A stretch of DNA of 64,000 nucleotides from Owenia fusiformis (taxonomy: Eukaryota; Annelida; Polychaeta; Sabellida; Oweniidae), in NCBI GenBank assembly GCA_903813345.2, contig CAIIXF020000009.1, forward strand, positions 34,260,740-34,324,739, given 5' to 3'. A model generated the notes under the pieces. That model was given only the letters and a program-made list of their open reading frames with translations. It searched no databases and was not told where the DNA came from. Numbering within the stretch: position 1 is the first letter of the stretch; each line of letters starts with the position of its first letter. This document shows, piece after piece, positions 15,801 through 30,800 of this stretch. The position numbers and the translations under genes are program-made.

Positions 15801-18800
15801 AGTAGGTGCATATTGACTCGGTTAATTTTTTTTTTTTTTTAAACGATTCCAATTTCAATCACAATATTGGGAGTAAGGATTGGTTCAATTAAGCAAAATA
15901 AATTATGTTTTCAGACAATAGAGAGATAGAGCATATATTGAGTCTTATTTCGGAATCAACAATATAAAGGGAAATTAACTACTTGTATATTGTATTACAA
16001 AATCAGGTAGTTTGCTCACTTGGTGATCCTATGAAATTAAATGTCAATAAAGTGTTCCATGTATTCTTTTCTTAAATGTATCTTCTTCCTGTTAAGCCGG
16101 ATGTAAAATTTCCTTATATGGCAAGATAAAAGTAGAATTAAGCCAAACAACGTCACTCAAATGACATCTATAAATAATCCGTTAACTTTCTCGACTAATA
16201 ATTATATTAGGTGACAAATACTGTAAACTGATAAAATAAAATATGTAATGATTCTTAAATGTGATTGGATACAGGATTAAATGTGGGCTTTTGTCTAACA
16301 CTGGGTTAGATATGGAATTCGGACGAATTCGAGATTGAATAGGGGATTTTCAAAACCAATTTTTTGATGGTATTTCCAAGGTAAAATGCTATTCATGGAA
16401 TAATAAACATTTATTTCAAACCTCCTTTAACATCAGTGCTAGAACATATTGGGAAAAGTTAGTTCCAGACATGAAAATAGAATTTACATTTAAGACAAAC
16501 TGCTCCCTTAATTCATAGATGAATAAAGCTACATTACTACTCTCTTACAACACTACTAGGGGGCTCATTTATCAAGCTTTTCCACCACTCGAACGTCACA
16601 GAGTGAAGTGCTTCAAATCATAAAGCGTGATGATACCTGTTTATGATGACATGATTTTTCATTACAGTACCCTTGTAGGCTATATTGTAATCAGTTTGCC
16701 GGACAGGTGGGTGGATGGGGGATGGGTGGATGGGCGTCCTATAATCTTGTATAACATGTTGTGAAATCAAACGTGATATGCGAGGATTAAACTGCAACTG
16801 CGTACCAACAATTGTCATTTCCGTTGTATTTCACTGCTGATACAGTTTAGTTATTCACTATTTAATTGGTTATATCCCATCCAACATATCCTGTCCCAAA
16901 ATGGACAATTCCCATCCTGTCCCTTTCAAAGATATTTTTGTCCCGTGACATCCCTAGTATAGATCTGATGGATGAGACGTTGCCACTAACAAGGACTCAA
17001 ATGTGTAGTATCCATGCAGTAGCTTGGTGAATGAGGCCTCGGGGCATTTAATATTTTCAGTGAAACACCCAACACTTTTGTTATTCTCTAATTCCAGTAG
17101 AGGACATATATCACTTCTCATTCTGAGAGAAATAATACCAGAGCCTATTTATATCAAACTCTGACCAGACTTATAATGAATCTTAATCAGCCTGCTGAGA
17201 TGTAATGAATAAGGCATTTTGTGGATTTATTATACTTAAGAGAATTTTAGGACATGACTATGATCACTTTATGAGAACATTCCCCATATGAAGCAGTCTA
17301 GCAATTAAGGTAGGACTGGAAGATGAATTGTAGACACATTTGAACTCATCATTAGTGTGCAGGAATCCATATAAAAGTCAGATTATTTATTTAATGTTAC
17401 TAGCCTTATTATTAGTCTATACCAAATAAATACAAAGCATTCGACTTAGAGTGACATGTAAAGAGAGGTATGAGGAACATGAAATTTTGGTACCATACCC
17501 CAGATAGTAGAAATACCAGAAAATGATTGAGCCAGTAGCATCCATGATATGTATATTATTTGAAATCCCATGGTGTTGAATTTTTGTGTATTGAGAAATA
17601 AGGGACCAATTGATACTTGCAAGTAAGGAAAAGAGGGAAATATCAGATAGAGATGCTTATCCCCCTGGGAGATGGCATTACAAAAGTCACTTTCACTATT
17701 AATCACATTCTGAAAAATTAATATATATACTTTGCATGAATTTGAAAGTAAAGTATTTTCTCCAAATATTTTTGTAAGTAAAACCAAAAATCCATGTTGA
17801 GGCTGTGACAGATGAAATCAGGAAACCATGAAGAATTTTATTTAGTGTGTTACAAACTGGATCAAGTAGCCACATGGGAGTATTATGAGGTTCTAAACAG
17901 CATTATCAGGTCAGATATTGATAACATACTGGTTCCTCTCTTCAATATAGACATAACAGTGATTCAGTATTTTCCATTTTGACGATTTTATATTTTACTG
18001 CATCATCTAATTAGATATAATCGATGTGCAAGTAGACACTTGGGATATACACGGGACATTAGCATTTAGTAATTTCAAAAATCTCATCATTTAAAGGAGC
18101 AAAAACAGATAATATGAACTTATTTAATACAACCATATCTACATTATATACAGTAAACCCTTAATATGAATTGGAACATCTTTGGTACCTAAAAAAAGTC
18201 TTCTTAGGTGTTATAGAGGTACATTTAACATGAGTCATGAAACTCAGATATGTTCTACTTATAAATGTAATCCACTTACAGGTGTGGTTCACTTTACAGG
18301 TTAAACATGTACATAACCTGATGGTGCTACCTCAAATATGTCAATTTAACCATCGATGCCAACTCACACAATTATGCCAACTGACTCGGAAATACCAATT
18401 CATATACACTACAGGGTGTTCATAAAGTCTCTTTACAAAGTCTGTAAAGTGTAGAGACTTTATAGACACCCTGTATATTCCATAAAACTACCTGAACCAA
18501 TCCTGATCAAATAAATGTCTCTCTTTAAGTGGTTATGATGCTCTTGGGATAATCTTGTTTTTATTGGTGTTTCTTAGCAGGAACCAATCTTTGCATCTAC
18601 AAATATACATCAATCATTAATCGGAAGAATTCCAAGTCGCAGTGAAAAAAACTTTTCATGTGTCAGATTTATCAGTTAAAAACATTAGTTTTATCAGTTC
18701 AAAAATTCCACAGTAGTTATTGGTTAAGCTGTATTTCACTATTTATCTTTGAAAACCTGAAATATTACCTTTAGGTTAAATGCTATGATGGATATGATTT

Positions 18801-21800
18801 TTTGGCTCACATGGTAAGCCTATGGAATCACCCACTCCTCTGTCTGTCAGACTTACATAATACTTAGATTTTAGCCTATAAGATGGACATAAAAATTACA
18901 GTTCATTGTTGAAATAATGGAACCTGTATTAAATCTTTCTAGTAAAGTGTTTTGCAATGTTTAGTAGAATATTTTGTTTCAAAACTGTACATGAAGGCTT
19001 CAAATGGAAAAATGAAAAAGTAGATTCCCTTTTATATCGGGGAAACTATACCATGCTCTAAAGAAACATGTAGATGCAAATGTATATGTTACTGTATGGG
19101 GATAAATGGATTTTGTACTGACAGGTTTGAACCCTTATTATGGAATAAATATGATGAAACATTTGGATAATGTACCGTAATGAGAAGCCCCTCATAAAAT
19201 CATGATACCGCAATCCGTTTCGTGTTGCAGTGTTATTGGGACATATGATTTGATATTTAAATGATTGCTGACTAAAAATTGTAGTTTGAAATCCAATCGT
19301 CCTTTCAGAAAATTGTAAGCCAGTGAATGATTTTTTAGTTAAAATTTTGAGCTAGAATTGTCTCAAGCTTCATCACTCTTAAATACTATTTTCTTGATCT
19401 CAGTTTAAGGATAACATATGGCAGGTTGACATTCTAGTCTCACTATATATAGTCCAGTACTAAATATCTAGTTATCCCATCACTTTATAGAGATAATATC
19501 ATTTTACCAACAACACAGTAAGAAAGCTGAATTATCTTTGGAAACAAGTGAAGATATTGTTTGAAAGGTAGAATTTGATAAAAATCAGACACTTCATTTA
19601 TTCTTAATGCAATGGAATAAATGCGAAAATAGAGAAGTTATTTGGGTAGGTGGTCTAATCTTTCAGCATAACTATAATGGCAAAGAGATTAGATAGTGTT
19701 GGAATTGTAATAAAAGTCCATGTAAATCAAATGTAATTATGTGATGAAGTATTCTACAAATTGTACCAGGATACTGTATATTAGAATGGGTAAGAAAGAA
19801 CAGGATTGTATTGATGTATTGTCAGGTATCCTCCTGAATTGTCTATTGTGGTTTGGATGTGGTCACAGTTTGATGAATAGCTTGCTTCTTTGGTTATTTA
19901 GTGAACTTGAAATTGCTCTGAAAGTATGTTGACCAAGTGTATTTTACTTTATTGTAAAGAACTCATATGGTATGAAGAAATATATACTAGAAAAACTCTT
20001 CAATTTTAATTACCAATCAGTCTTGCATAAAAAATATACAATGGCAGAGCAATCGCCCGGGCAAGCGAGAGGTCATGAGTTTGATCCCCACTTGGGTGGA
20101 CTGACTTTTTAACATCAGCCCTTAGCACAGGATTTCATTCTGTGTTTTCATTAACTCAGTAACGGACTTTCAAGTCAGAAAGTTGATTATAGTTTTTCAC
20201 TGGATTTGCAGAGAGGGCTAGAGAGTGTTGATCATATTCTTCACATTTGAAAGGCATTCAGTTTGCATTATAGAGACATTATATATAAAGGGTTGTACAG
20301 GGAGATATCTGATACAGGGTTTGTGAAAAATATGTGTATTTGTATTTATCCCATACTTGGACATGTTTCAGGTACATAAAGCATGTTTGAAAAACTTATA
20401 TTTTCATCAAATATATTATATTAGCCTTGGGATAATCCCAATATCCTGAACCTCATATAGGACAATCTCTATTTATGCACATATTTCCCTCAGGATAAAT
20501 CCTGTATCCAAAAACCAGATATACAAACCTTTTTTTAGCAGGTGTTCTCATTAAAGGGTGTTTGTATTTCATATTACAAGTGTTCATATTAACTGTTTTG
20601 ATCACTTTAAAACTAAATTCCATATTCTTTTTTTATTTTTTAGAGTCCTTACTTTTGGCCATCACAGAATTGGCAACCAGATAATGTAGACTATGGTATG
20701 TAATTTACATTATTATACATCATTATAAAATCCTACTTTTTGATTAGTTATTAGCTTCAAATATTTTATCATATCTAACTACAGGGTGGTAGATATTTTC
20801 ATTAAATTCCATTTCTTTTTTTACCAAATGGTATTAAGTCAGAATTTTTCTGTTTTTGATTGAAATGATGAAAGGTTAGTAGCTCTATCTTTTTGAAACA
20901 TATCAATATATTAAACCTAAGATCGTGAAATAATGAAAATAACTTACTAGTTTTAGAAAGGTGGCGCTCATAATTCACCTTTCTCTATGACTGTACAGAA
21001 TATAACATTGCTATTGAAAAAATGTAGTCATGTATCAGGGGCGGATCTGGGAACCAATAGAGGGGGGGGGAAATTTCAGGCCAGAGAAAAATATTTTTTT
21101 CTGGGCCCACCCAAGGGGGGAGGGCAGGCCCCCAGATCCGCCAGTGTGTATTCTTTTGGAAAAGATTCTAGTATAATCTTATAAATATTTGTGTTTTCAG
21201 CCATTTATCTCGCTAAACGAACACTTCGAAACAAACAAAAACATGGCCTCGAAGATTATGAACATGTAAGTTGATATAAATACCATTCTGTAGGTATCTT
21301 CTGGGACCTTGATGTCCTGTTTATGTAGAGGTAATGGAACTGACCCCCCTCTCAATTTATTTTTCCATGGATGTAATTACAACTATTTTCCTTATGCCTT
21401 TATACTCAATCATGCAAGTAAATCTACAGAGGGGGAACAATCCCTAGAGGGCCATACATGTAATTCCCTTCCTCCAAATGCAGGTCTCCAGACATCATCC
21501 TTTACGTTCCTTCATTCCTTCGAGTTTTGGAGGCCTGTGTTCGGAGGATGCATATTTTTCCATGTGTTTCATGTATAAGTTAAAAACATTATAGCTTAAC
21601 CTCCCGAATGATAAAATTATCTTTAAAACATTTACTATCATCTTTAAAACATTTTACAACATTTGCTATCTTTGTAGCAATTTTATTGTGCTGTTGCTAT
21701 ATTCCAGAGCGCATTTAACAAGCTTCAGAAAATGTTATGTGATAAATGGGAGTTCATATATATGCACGCAGAGGAGCAAGTCAGGTCAGTAATCATTTCA

Positions 21801-24800
21801 CTTTGTTCATGTTTTTAATGCAAAATTTATAACTAAGAAATGGTGACTTGTCTTCATGAAAATAAGGGAAGAGCAGATGGTAAATATTATATTATAACAT
21901 AAACAGATTCATAAATATTTTGTTTGTTGGAATTTGCTACTCCATTGGTTGTATAATAAATGTCACTTGTTTATGTTTTTAACGTAAAATTTATAACTTA
22001 AAATAGCTCTGATTGGATAGTGCTGAATGATATTATCCTTGACATGTTTGTTTTTGGTAGAACCTATGACGAAAAGTAAGGTGTCCTCTACCACAAATGT
22101 GTATGTATAGCATCATAATAGATATATACATGGAAATAAATATATTTCTTGATGTAGGTTAGCAAAGGATAGGAAGAAAGCTGACAAGGTTGTGCTAGAC
22201 AGTCAAGAGAGAGCATTTTGGAGAGTCAATAAACCACCTGTGAGTTAAACCCTTTGTTTGATTAAGTCACTGGTGGATCCATGGGGGCCCAGAATGAATT
22301 TTGTAGGGCCTCAATTAGTGGGCCCTTTTGGGCATTACTTGGCCTTTTTAAGCCAAATAATTAAAAAATTGGGCTTAAATTTTCAAAGTTTGGGCCCAAT
22401 TTTCTGATTTGAAATGTGGGCATCCCTAGTCCGCCAGTGTAAGTATATTTTTTTTTGCCATTTTGATGTGTTATATTTTTTATTTGTACAGTGGGACCTG
22501 AAAAATGGTGATCTGTTTTTATTCAAGCTCTCTTTATCATATTTAAAGATTTAAAACAGAACAATATGCCATTTTAGATAGTTTAGCTCGTGATAAGCCA
22601 TATACCCCTGGGATGTCTTTATCACTATTATGTAAATATGTTTATATGATTTTAATAAATAAATAAATTAGAATTAAATGATGTAAAACACATGACAGTT
22701 GGATCTAAAATGTTGTTTATACAATGTAAATAGTAACTTTACTGTTGAATGTTGAGATTGTAAGAGAACATCACTACACCTTTGGAGGAATTTTCTATAC
22801 TTCTTTTTAATTAAGCCTTGATTTGTTAATAATTCAAGCACATATCCAGACATCATACCAATTTTTGTTGAGGTTTTGTCATTAATAGCTCCAACATTAT
22901 ACAGGGTGGTCCAAAGAGATGTAAAGATTTTTATGTCACCAACACATCATATAGAGACATATTTGTTATAGTCTTTTGTGATTGGGGTCTGTAACAAATG
23001 GTGGTGTCATTTTGCATGTTTGTGCCTTGTTGATAAAGCAGCATTCTATATTCACCCTATGCAGACAGAGCCTGTGGGAAATATTGGGTGCGGCGCAAAT
23101 GAGCGGAGGGTGCGGAGCTAACGGTCATTTTTGAATTTAAAATATCCCAAATTTAAATTCAAAAATGACCGTTAGCTCTGCACCCTCCGCTCATTTGCTC
23201 CGTACCCAATATTTCCCACAGGCTCTGTCTGCATAGGGTGTATATTGAAAGGAAAACTTTACAATTTCTTCATAGATTTTTTTCCTCATATACCACCATT
23301 TTGTGAGCTAAGCTTAAGGACAGGGTGCATGTTGGGAATTTTTTTGCATTCCCCAATTGAGTCACATGTTATTTTTCAAACAAGAATAACTCCTTCCCCA
23401 AATTGTCTACATCTTGCAGGTTTTCACAAAGAGTGCACTTCTGTGCCTAGAAAAGCCTTGTGAGAAGATTTGTTATGTAAAATGTATAAAAAACGAGAAA
23501 ATTCAGTGAAAAAAATTTCTGAAAATTTTCTAAATTTTTTCACTGAATTTTCTTGTTTTTTATACAATTTATCAAAACATTCTTCTCACAAATCTTTTCT
23601 AGGCACATAAGTGCACTCTTTGTGCAAAACTGGAAGATATAGACAATGTGGGGAAGGAGTGATTCTTGTTTGAAAAATAACATGTGACTCAATTGAGGAC
23701 TGCAGAAAATTTCCCATCATGCACCCTGACCTTAATAGTTTATAATGTGCTTGATCCAAGCTCTTTGGCACTGCATCCCGGGACTGCATCACTGGCTACT
23801 TGCACATTGAAGTTTGTAATGATGCTGAACAAACTGAATATGTGCTTTTAGGCTCAGGTTCAGCCTCATGAGCATCATTTTCCCTTTAGTGTGTAGAAAG
23901 TCATTGTTTGGTGCATGTTTGGTTTTAATGCCATTATAAAGCCATACTGGCTTGAGGATGCTGATGAGCATCCAGTAACTGTGAAAACGCAGTGATACTT
24001 TGAACTGATGAGAGAAAGCGAGGAGTGAACATAGATACTGTGATGTATCAGCAGGGTGGAACAATACTGCATTACTCCCAAGCTTATTCGGAATACCTCC
24101 ATCATCTCACGTCAAACTGATCATCCTTGGCCTGGATACTCCCCAGTCCTATCATCTTTGGATTATTTTTTGTGAGGATACCAAAAAGATAGGGTTTATG
24201 TCTACCCCCGTAAATGTGGAGTTGATTTTTCAAATCACCCCCACAACTACTTGTGTATTGAAATCCCCAAATAACATTGAACAGAGATGTTGTACAGGGC
24301 TTTTTCAAACTTAACACATTATAACTGTTAAGCTGCGCTTACTTTTAAAGGGTATTTCCGTATCTTACATATTTTACACTCTAAGACAGAGCCAGAAACC
24401 CCTCCTTGGAGGAGCCCTCTGTTCTTTTGTGTGCACAGGTACAACACAGACATACAAGTACACACCTCAGCCTTTTATACGAGTTGTGAACCACTCAGTC
24501 AAACACCCAGAATTACATAACACACAAACAAACTTGTCTGAACCGGGAATCGAACCCAGGCCAAGCGATAGTGGTAACCTTGACTCTGCCACTGAGCCAT
24601 AGTGGATGGACTAGCAAATCAAACGCTTGTTTCTGGTGTTGCTCACTGTTTAGTATAAAAGGCCCGATCCTGGAATAATACTCAAGGGTTCATCACAGGC
24701 TCGAGGTCGTTGTGTCAACACAAATCAATTTCACATTTATGGGTGAAGTTTCAGGATCTTCTATTTGATGTGTATAATTAGGAGAAATTGACATCTAAAT

Positions 24801-27800
24801 CTCCCCATAACGTACACAGCTTGGTATATGAAATATCTTCCAAATGAAACAAAGCAGTTCTCGTACAAGAATTTATTTTGGCTGCTGTACATGCATTCTT
24901 TGAACAATCACTCTCTGAATAATGTTTTCAGAATCATTATAATGCAGTACTTTATCTCCAAGACAATTTTAATAAATTGGATTTTACAAAACTCCCTTTA
25001 TTTCTTCAAATGGACTGATCCAGTTGACTTGGCTGGAGCCACCATATTGTTTTTATACAGGAAGCTTATCGGAACCCTTTAAGCATATTATACTTACAAT
25101 CTAATAGGTGGCCATTTTCAAAAATGGCAGCCATATTTGTTTGATGGGATTTGCTACGCCTTGGAGAAGAACAGAGTAGAACTTTCAAATTTGACAGATA
25201 GCTGCCTTGTGTCTTCGCTTCAAATGCAAAGGCCTCAGATGACTTAATATGTATTTATTTTTTTAATTTTGGTTTATTCCATTTTAATATTACTTTTACA
25301 GCACAGTATGATTGCCTAGATTTTGCAAAATAAGTGGCAATTTTAAAAATGACTAATACCAGCATTTTTTGTCCCTGTTTCAAATGATGTGAAGGCCTAC
25401 CATACTGAACTCTCATTGACTTTAACATTTCAGGTATATTATTTAGATCTCTGCTCATTGATTTGTCACATCTAGCTCCAGCATTATACGTATAACCCCA
25501 TTCTGATACTCATAGCATCTCTCTCTGTTGCATCGCAGAAGAAGAATAGAGATGGAAAGGGCGTGGCTTACCACGGTGGTATAACCCATGTGTATATACA
25601 GTCACATGTCTATATAAAGTCACATGTCTATGTCACATGCTTAAATTGGTGGAAATTCTGATATATCTCAAATGTCTGTCTTTTATTATCTGAAAATAAG
25701 GGTGACATAGACACTAACATAGACTGTGTTAAAATATTACTATCTTTGATGCCTTCACCTAGATAATTATCTCATAAATTAATGATAGCGCTTACCTCAT
25801 ATAGATAAGTACCTTTCTAGTATAATAACATGATGACTCATGCAAAGATCGTAATCATCAATAATTATAAAGCCTCATGTCCCAGGTAATTAGCTACAAA
25901 CACCCAAATGATATATATACACAGAATTACAAGAAAGTGGTGACTGGGAATGATGCCATCATAGTTCAGTCCAAGACCTGTATATATACAGTAGTAGTAG
26001 TACGTGACTAGAGATTTGCAGTTTTGCATACATTTTGTGAACTAACACAATATGGCTGCACAGGATATTTATGATGTCAGTCAGACTAGTGTTTTCAAGA
26101 TATTGTGTGAGAATACACACTGGGTGTGTTTATTCTTTGACACAGAGATACCATTGAAAGTAAGTTGATATTTTTTATGTGTAACAATAACTTGTTGTTT
26201 TTTAAATGCTGATGATGAGGGATGAGATTTATTATTTTCATATTTTAACATTCAAATATTTGGCTAATTATGTATACAGGGTTATCAAAATCAGGTAAAA
26301 ATCCGGGGATTTCTGAATTTCCTAAAAAATGGTCAGGGAATCTTTCAAATTCTGCTAAAAGCCAGGGAAAAGTTACGGAATTCTAAGTGAGTTTAAATGA
26401 ATGAATTACTTAAATCATCGATCGGTAGTTGGTGTATGTAACAAATTTTTAAAACTTCCAATAACTTAACAATACTGTTTACACTGACTTTTTTAAAAAT
26501 CATCTAGTTTTCTCAAGGTCAAAAAAGGTCTATTTTCAACATGTTTCAAATTGACCAATTTTTTTCAAAATCATCTATAAGTTCTCAAAAGTTCAAATCT
26601 GACTATAGATTTGACCTTCAATGATGTTCTCAAGGTCAAAAAAATATTTGACCTTCAATGACCTTCTTAAGGTCAAAAAGATCTTTTTTCAACTTGCTCC
26701 AAATTGACCAATTTTTTCAAAATCAAAAGTTCTCAGAAGTTAAAATCTGACTTTAGATTTGAAATTTCACCTTTAATGGCCTTCTCAGGGTCAAAAAGGT
26801 CTTTTTTCAACTTGACTATTTTTTTCAAAATCATCTACAAGTTCTCAGAAATTTAAATTGACTTAAGATAGAATTAATAATATTGTGATGCCTTGTGTCA
26901 TCGTTGTTGTGATTTGTTAGTTTTTATTATGTCACCACCACAAGTGGTGACATATTGTTATTGTCTCTAACTTTTTTGTGGACAGCATTCAGCAGTTGGC
27001 ATCTCTAACAAATGGCAGGTGGTGACATTTTGCATGTTGATACCTTGTTTAATTATGTTCTTTCAATGGTTTATATTTTTTACAGAGGATTCTTTTTTTA
27101 TTTCACCACCACAAGTGGTGACATATCATTATAGTCTTCAATGTTTTTGCGAATGGTGTTTGGAGTTCAGTTGTTGGTGTTTGGGAGTCTGTAACAAATG
27201 GCAGGTGACATTTTGCATGTTAATTCCTTGTTAACCTTTTGATTTTTAGCACATGTTTGTTATATTTTATTTTATAATGTTTTACAGCCTGGTAGCATTA
27301 GACTGGGGGAAGAGGGGGTCAGAAGGAACCACAAACCATCTCAGATGAATCTCCGCAAGAAGAAAAATTGCGAAAGCTATAAAAAAGAGGTGACATTTAT
27401 CAGCATTTTAATTGTATTGCTTTGCAGTTCTGCATTATAAGCCAAAAGTAAACACGTTAATAAAAAAAAAATTGGCACTAAATTTGTTTGCTACAAGCAA
27501 AAAATAATGTATATAGTATATACAGGTAAAATGATGGAAGAAAAACCTACAAACTCGCATACCTATCAATAAAAATTAAAGTGAGCTTTAAAATTTTGAT
27601 ATTAGCATCTTTTGACAACCTGCTGTCCCCATACAAAAATAATGAAAATTTGTCTTCCTTGTTTTTAAATTTGGTGTAATTAAAGTTTAGAAAAGTGAGT
27701 GATTCTTTTAAGTCTTGAAGATATTGAGATCTTAGGGTACAGGAAAACATAACATGAATGGATGGTTCATTGCTACAGCCACATTTACATGTAGGGGATG

Positions 27801-30800
27801 GTACATTGGTGAAGTTGTGAGCGTAAAGTTGTGAGTGAAAGATCAGTGCGCAGCACACTTTATTCATAGAAATTTCTTGGCTCCTTGTTCGGGAAATCTC
27901 AGAAGAACTAATGATGTTGGTTGTCTGAAATTTTCTTGTTAGATCAGATTTAAAATTGTTTGAACTTAATGATTTCTTGAGGTCAGGTGGAAGAGAATCC
28001 CAGTCTATGATGAATTTAAAGATGCGCGATCTATTTGAAAATGTTGACATCTTCACAGTAAGTTTGTAGTGTTACTATTGTATGATTTCCACGGTATTGA
28101 TTGAAGATACTCAAAACATTGGATCGAAGCATATTATTGTGAACCCGGTGCATTAAGATAAGCCTATGCATTTGTCTTCTATCAGATAACGATGGCCAAT
28201 TTAAGCAGTTTAAGACTTTTGTTGAAGAAGTTCCATGTAGTACACCTGAGCAAATACAGGGTGCTTTGTAGTATAGTTGATCAATGAGTTTCAACCATTG
28301 AAAAATTGCATTAAGATCAGATTGTCAAATTTTGTCATTTTCAATAAAGGTTTGATTTGGAATATGGTTGGTAAAGAGGTGTATCATCTGCGTAAATATA
28401 GCATTTGCTTGATAAAGTTTTCCGGGAGGTCATTTATATATATCAGAAAAAGTAGAGGTCCCAAAATAGAGCCTTGTGGAACGCCAGCATTTATATAATG
28501 TTCATCGCTTAAAACAGATTTTTGACCATCAAGAATAACTTTGGCTTGTCTTTTTGAGAGATAAGATGTTAAAAGTGAAAAAATGCTAGGCCCAAATCCA
28601 TTTTCAAGATTTCATTTGTACATGTGTATTGCTAGCACATTGGATAGCAAGTGGGAGGGATTACGTGTTTGGCATGGTTACGGACATGTAATTAAGTTCA
28701 CACATGTATGGCAAATTATATAAATACGCATTAAGATATAAAGTGTGCGTATGTGCATTTAGATATGAATAACATTAAAGTATCACGTGAATAATGGTGA
28801 ATAAAGTATTACTCATATATGATATCCCTGGCAAGACGCAAAGTAGGCCTTAGCTATGGAAAATACACCTATGTGATTTGCTTATCATTTACTTGCAATA
28901 CCTGTGTGTCTCAGGTTGCAAGAACACTGGAATGCATTTTCGTATAATCCACATCAGTACTGTGCTATTCCGAATATAAAGCATTTCAGTAAATCTCCAT
29001 TCTATAACACATAGTAACCCTCAATATAATATCTATTTTATATGTACATTTTCCCGTTTTTATAAAATATATATTTCTAGTCTTGTATATTTCCAGATAG
29101 ACTACCTACAACAGTGTACAACAAGACCTAAAATGAAGACCTCAAAAGCAACAGAGAGGTAATGTTTAAAAAAATGAATTTAAAAAATAGTCAACCTGTT
29201 CAAGTCAATAATATTTATGATGAAAATAGTCATAAGTTAATTATTAACATGTTTGTACGTATGTAGTGCACATGAACTTTAATGGTTGGGGACATATTTC
29301 AAGAAGAGTTCAGAATTTTCAAGTTGCTTTCTTACCATTATATATTTTTCCCTTTATGGTAGATCTAGATTGTGCAATTTAGGTGATATGTTTGGTCCAA
29401 AATTAGAGATATACCACACATTCTTAGTAACTCTGTTGCTAAGTAGTATAATTGCAAAACGATTAATAATGCCTTAGTGTTTGCCTGATTTTGAAGTCTG
29501 GCTCAGTTCTGAATCAAATACTATCAAAGCTAAATTGATTATTTTTGATATAGTTGAAATTAAATTGTAGTTTGTTGGCAAGATGTGAGCAGTTTAGTGA
29601 ACATGACCCCTGGTTGGGTGGGGCTCAACCATCGAACCCCTGGGTGACAGAAGACACAACTATGTGGATGCTCAACACAGTGTTGTAAGTAGTGCTCAAA
29701 ATGTTTACTGTTTTAGTAACATTACATGTATCCAAAATCAAAAAAATTGTACAGACATTTTTTCAAGAGATACCATGAAGCTGAAGTTGAATTATTATAT
29801 TGCCTCAATTTTGCCTCACCTAGTTTTCAATGACATATTGTTGTTATTATGACACGACTGTGGTGACATTGTTGTTGTCATGACACGAGTGTGGTGACAT
29901 ATTGTTGTTGTTATGACACGACTGTGGTGACATATTTGTTGTTGTTATGACACGACTGTGGTGACATATTGTTATTATGACACGACTGTGGTGACATATT
30001 GTTGTTGTTATGACACGACTGTGGTGACATATTGTTGTTGTTATGACACGACTGTGGTGACATATTTGTTGTTGTTATGACACGACTGTGGTGACATATT
30101 GTTGTTATTATGACACGACTGTGGTGACATATTGTTGTTGTTATGACACAAGTGTGGTGACATATTGTTGTTGTTATGTCACGACTGTGGTAACATATTG
30201 TTGTTGTTATGTCACGACTGTGGTAACATGTTGGTATAGACTTTTTTGTGGATGGCAGTTGGTGTTCGGATGCGGTGATCAGTGTCTGTAGCAAATGGTG
30301 TCCGTAACAAAGGGCAGGTGGTGACATTTTGCATGCTAATGTCTTGTTCATCCTGGCTACATTTCCCCTGTTATCAGTTAGATATAAAATTAATTTTCAT
30401 GCTATTTTGGTGTAATTACATTACGTCAAGCTAGTATATTTAACCTAGTTGTTAAAATTAATAAAGATGACATGGTTTATGATGACGCAGTAGGTTCACT
30501 TACTATGACTCACGCTTGATAAAAGTGGATAACTATTGTCATTAAGAACATGCCGTGTCATTTGTGATAACAATACATGGATTGTTATGTCCAGGAGTGA
30601 GTTTTTAAAGGTGCCTTGTTTGACCATCCTTCATTCAAAGGACTTCATTTATTACTCAATAGTATAGTTTCCATATAGCTTTTGAAGCACGTTTAATCAC
30701 AACATGTTCATAAACAGGGTCATCATGTGGTATATCATTCAAGTTTTATACAGATTCAACTAACACTCTTTGATAAATCATGAAATTAAGCCACTTTTCC

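Larger units (their letters stand above)
9621..20643 (+). other. RGS intron 3 (11 kb)
   Basis: The largest intron. It carries a LINE fragment (11561-12199), inverted-repeat elements (13530-14753, 18412-18473, 20289-20525), an FTZ-like GACCTTC repeat (10181-10600) and a tRNA-derived SINE. Between 14760 and 18400 I see nothing but AT-rich sequence. Confidence 0.55.

Noticed and set aside
23789-24317. Overlapping minus-strand frames after the foldbacks
   Set aside because: No recognisable domain, no splice logic with either gene; probably repeat-derived or chance.
29911-30351. 146-codon minus-strand frame with repeated His/Asn units
   Set aside because: It is a translation of the 34-bp minisatellite; the repeat period and lack of splice or start context explain it.
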